Source of the DNA: Flavobacteriaceae bacterium
GTDB lineage: Bacteria > Bacteroidota > Bacteroidia > Flavobacteriales > Flavobacteriaceae
Direction of reading: 5' to 3'
Length of the DNA stretch: 64,000 nt
Assembly (NCBI GenBank): GCA_022428005.1
Contig: JAKMDI010000002.1
Span: 1 to 64,000 of the forward strand
The position numbers and the translations under genes are program-made. The notes beneath the pieces were generated by a model. The model saw only the letters and a list, made by a program, of their open reading frames with translations, was not told the origin of the DNA and did no database searches. Shown here piece after piece: positions 63,907-64,000 of this stretch (position 1 is its first letter; every line of letters starts with the position of its first letter).

Positions 63907-64000
63907 TTATTGTAAATACACCCGAAATCCACAATAAAAAAATTACGGAAACCCTGGGTATTGCCAGAGGCAGCACGGTACGTGCCCGCAATGTAGGGCA
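63903..64000 (+). CDS. YbjQ-family protein, N-terminal part only
   Basis: The frame MIIVNTPEIHNKKITETLG continues IARGSTVRARNVG to the window edge. The opening and the GxxxGSTVRARN block match the YbjQ/UPF0145 family of small (about 105 aa), possibly pentameric, heavy-metal-binding-like proteins. Not visible past 64000. It overlaps the amidohydrolase stop (ATGA) and so closes the same operon. Confidence 0.65.
   Translation, partial: MIIVNTPEIHNKKITETLGIARGSTVRARNVG

Overview
The window is chromosomal DNA from a member of the Bacteroidota, most likely a marine Flavobacteriia. The evidence is the LpxC-FabZ fusion, the PorX-type response regulator with a PglZ domain, DUF4834 next to a YfhO-like protein, several Bacteroidota-only families, AT-rich spacers, an almost complete lack of Shine-Dalgarno sequences, and promoters of the TAnnTTTG (-7) / TTG or TTTG (-33) type. 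The sulfatase remnant and secreted propeller protein at the left edge fit the margin of a sulfated-polysaccharide utilisation locus. No rRNA, tRNA, CRISPR array, insertion sequence or prophage was seen. No gene-free stretch exceeds 300 bases.

Layout. 1-2905: decayed carbohydrate locus (sulfatase N-terminus joined to the C-terminal part of an unrelated protein, then a secreted beta-propeller protein). 3111-6778: mnmE, an acetyltransferase-like protein and an outer-membrane barrel. 6867-11001: DUF4834, YfhO and a flippase, a probable surface-glycan module. 10998-17337: uvrA, an ECF sigma factor with a structured leader, a tiny gene, nth, bcp and a conserved unknown protein. 17411-22064: MBL hydrolase, unknown membrane-anchored protein, esterase, a catalytically dead dihydroorotase homologue, a TIGR02757 protein and lolD. 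22183-29419: msrA-folE, DUF6787, serA-serC, LuxC-like reductase, ferredoxin, ychF, lysoplasmalogenase and a Dabb protein. 29574-34524: topoisomerase IV parE-parC and a lipoprotein. 34493-36253: an XRE regulator divergent from an M14 peptidase, separated by an operator array. 36348-44167: Lrp regulator, PEP carboxylase, aroB, tsaE, porX and an HD phosphohydrolase. 44192-50487: lpxD-lpxC/fabZ-lpxA-efp-sucD-fabG-SPFH. 50499-57636: the complete histidine operon hisGDCBHAF(IE) behind a histidine attenuator. 57637-58262: a small island with an inverted-repeat element, an intact ParE-like toxin and a truncated antitoxin. 58331-64000: propeller lipoprotein, PHP phosphodiesterase, DUF2461, TetR, DUF2911, an amidohydrolase and the start of a YbjQ-family gene.

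Most of the window is core metabolism and envelope biogenesis. The most interesting signals are regulatory or concern lost active-site residues: an 11-bp stem ending directly at the ECF sigma start codon; five spaced copies of one dyad motif around the XRE gene; a his leader peptide whose start sits where transcription should start; a dihydroorotase paralogue stripped of its metal ligands; a UvrA missing half of one zinc module; and a toxin whose antitoxin keeps only its C-terminal part. I found no multi-gene system that is clearly new.
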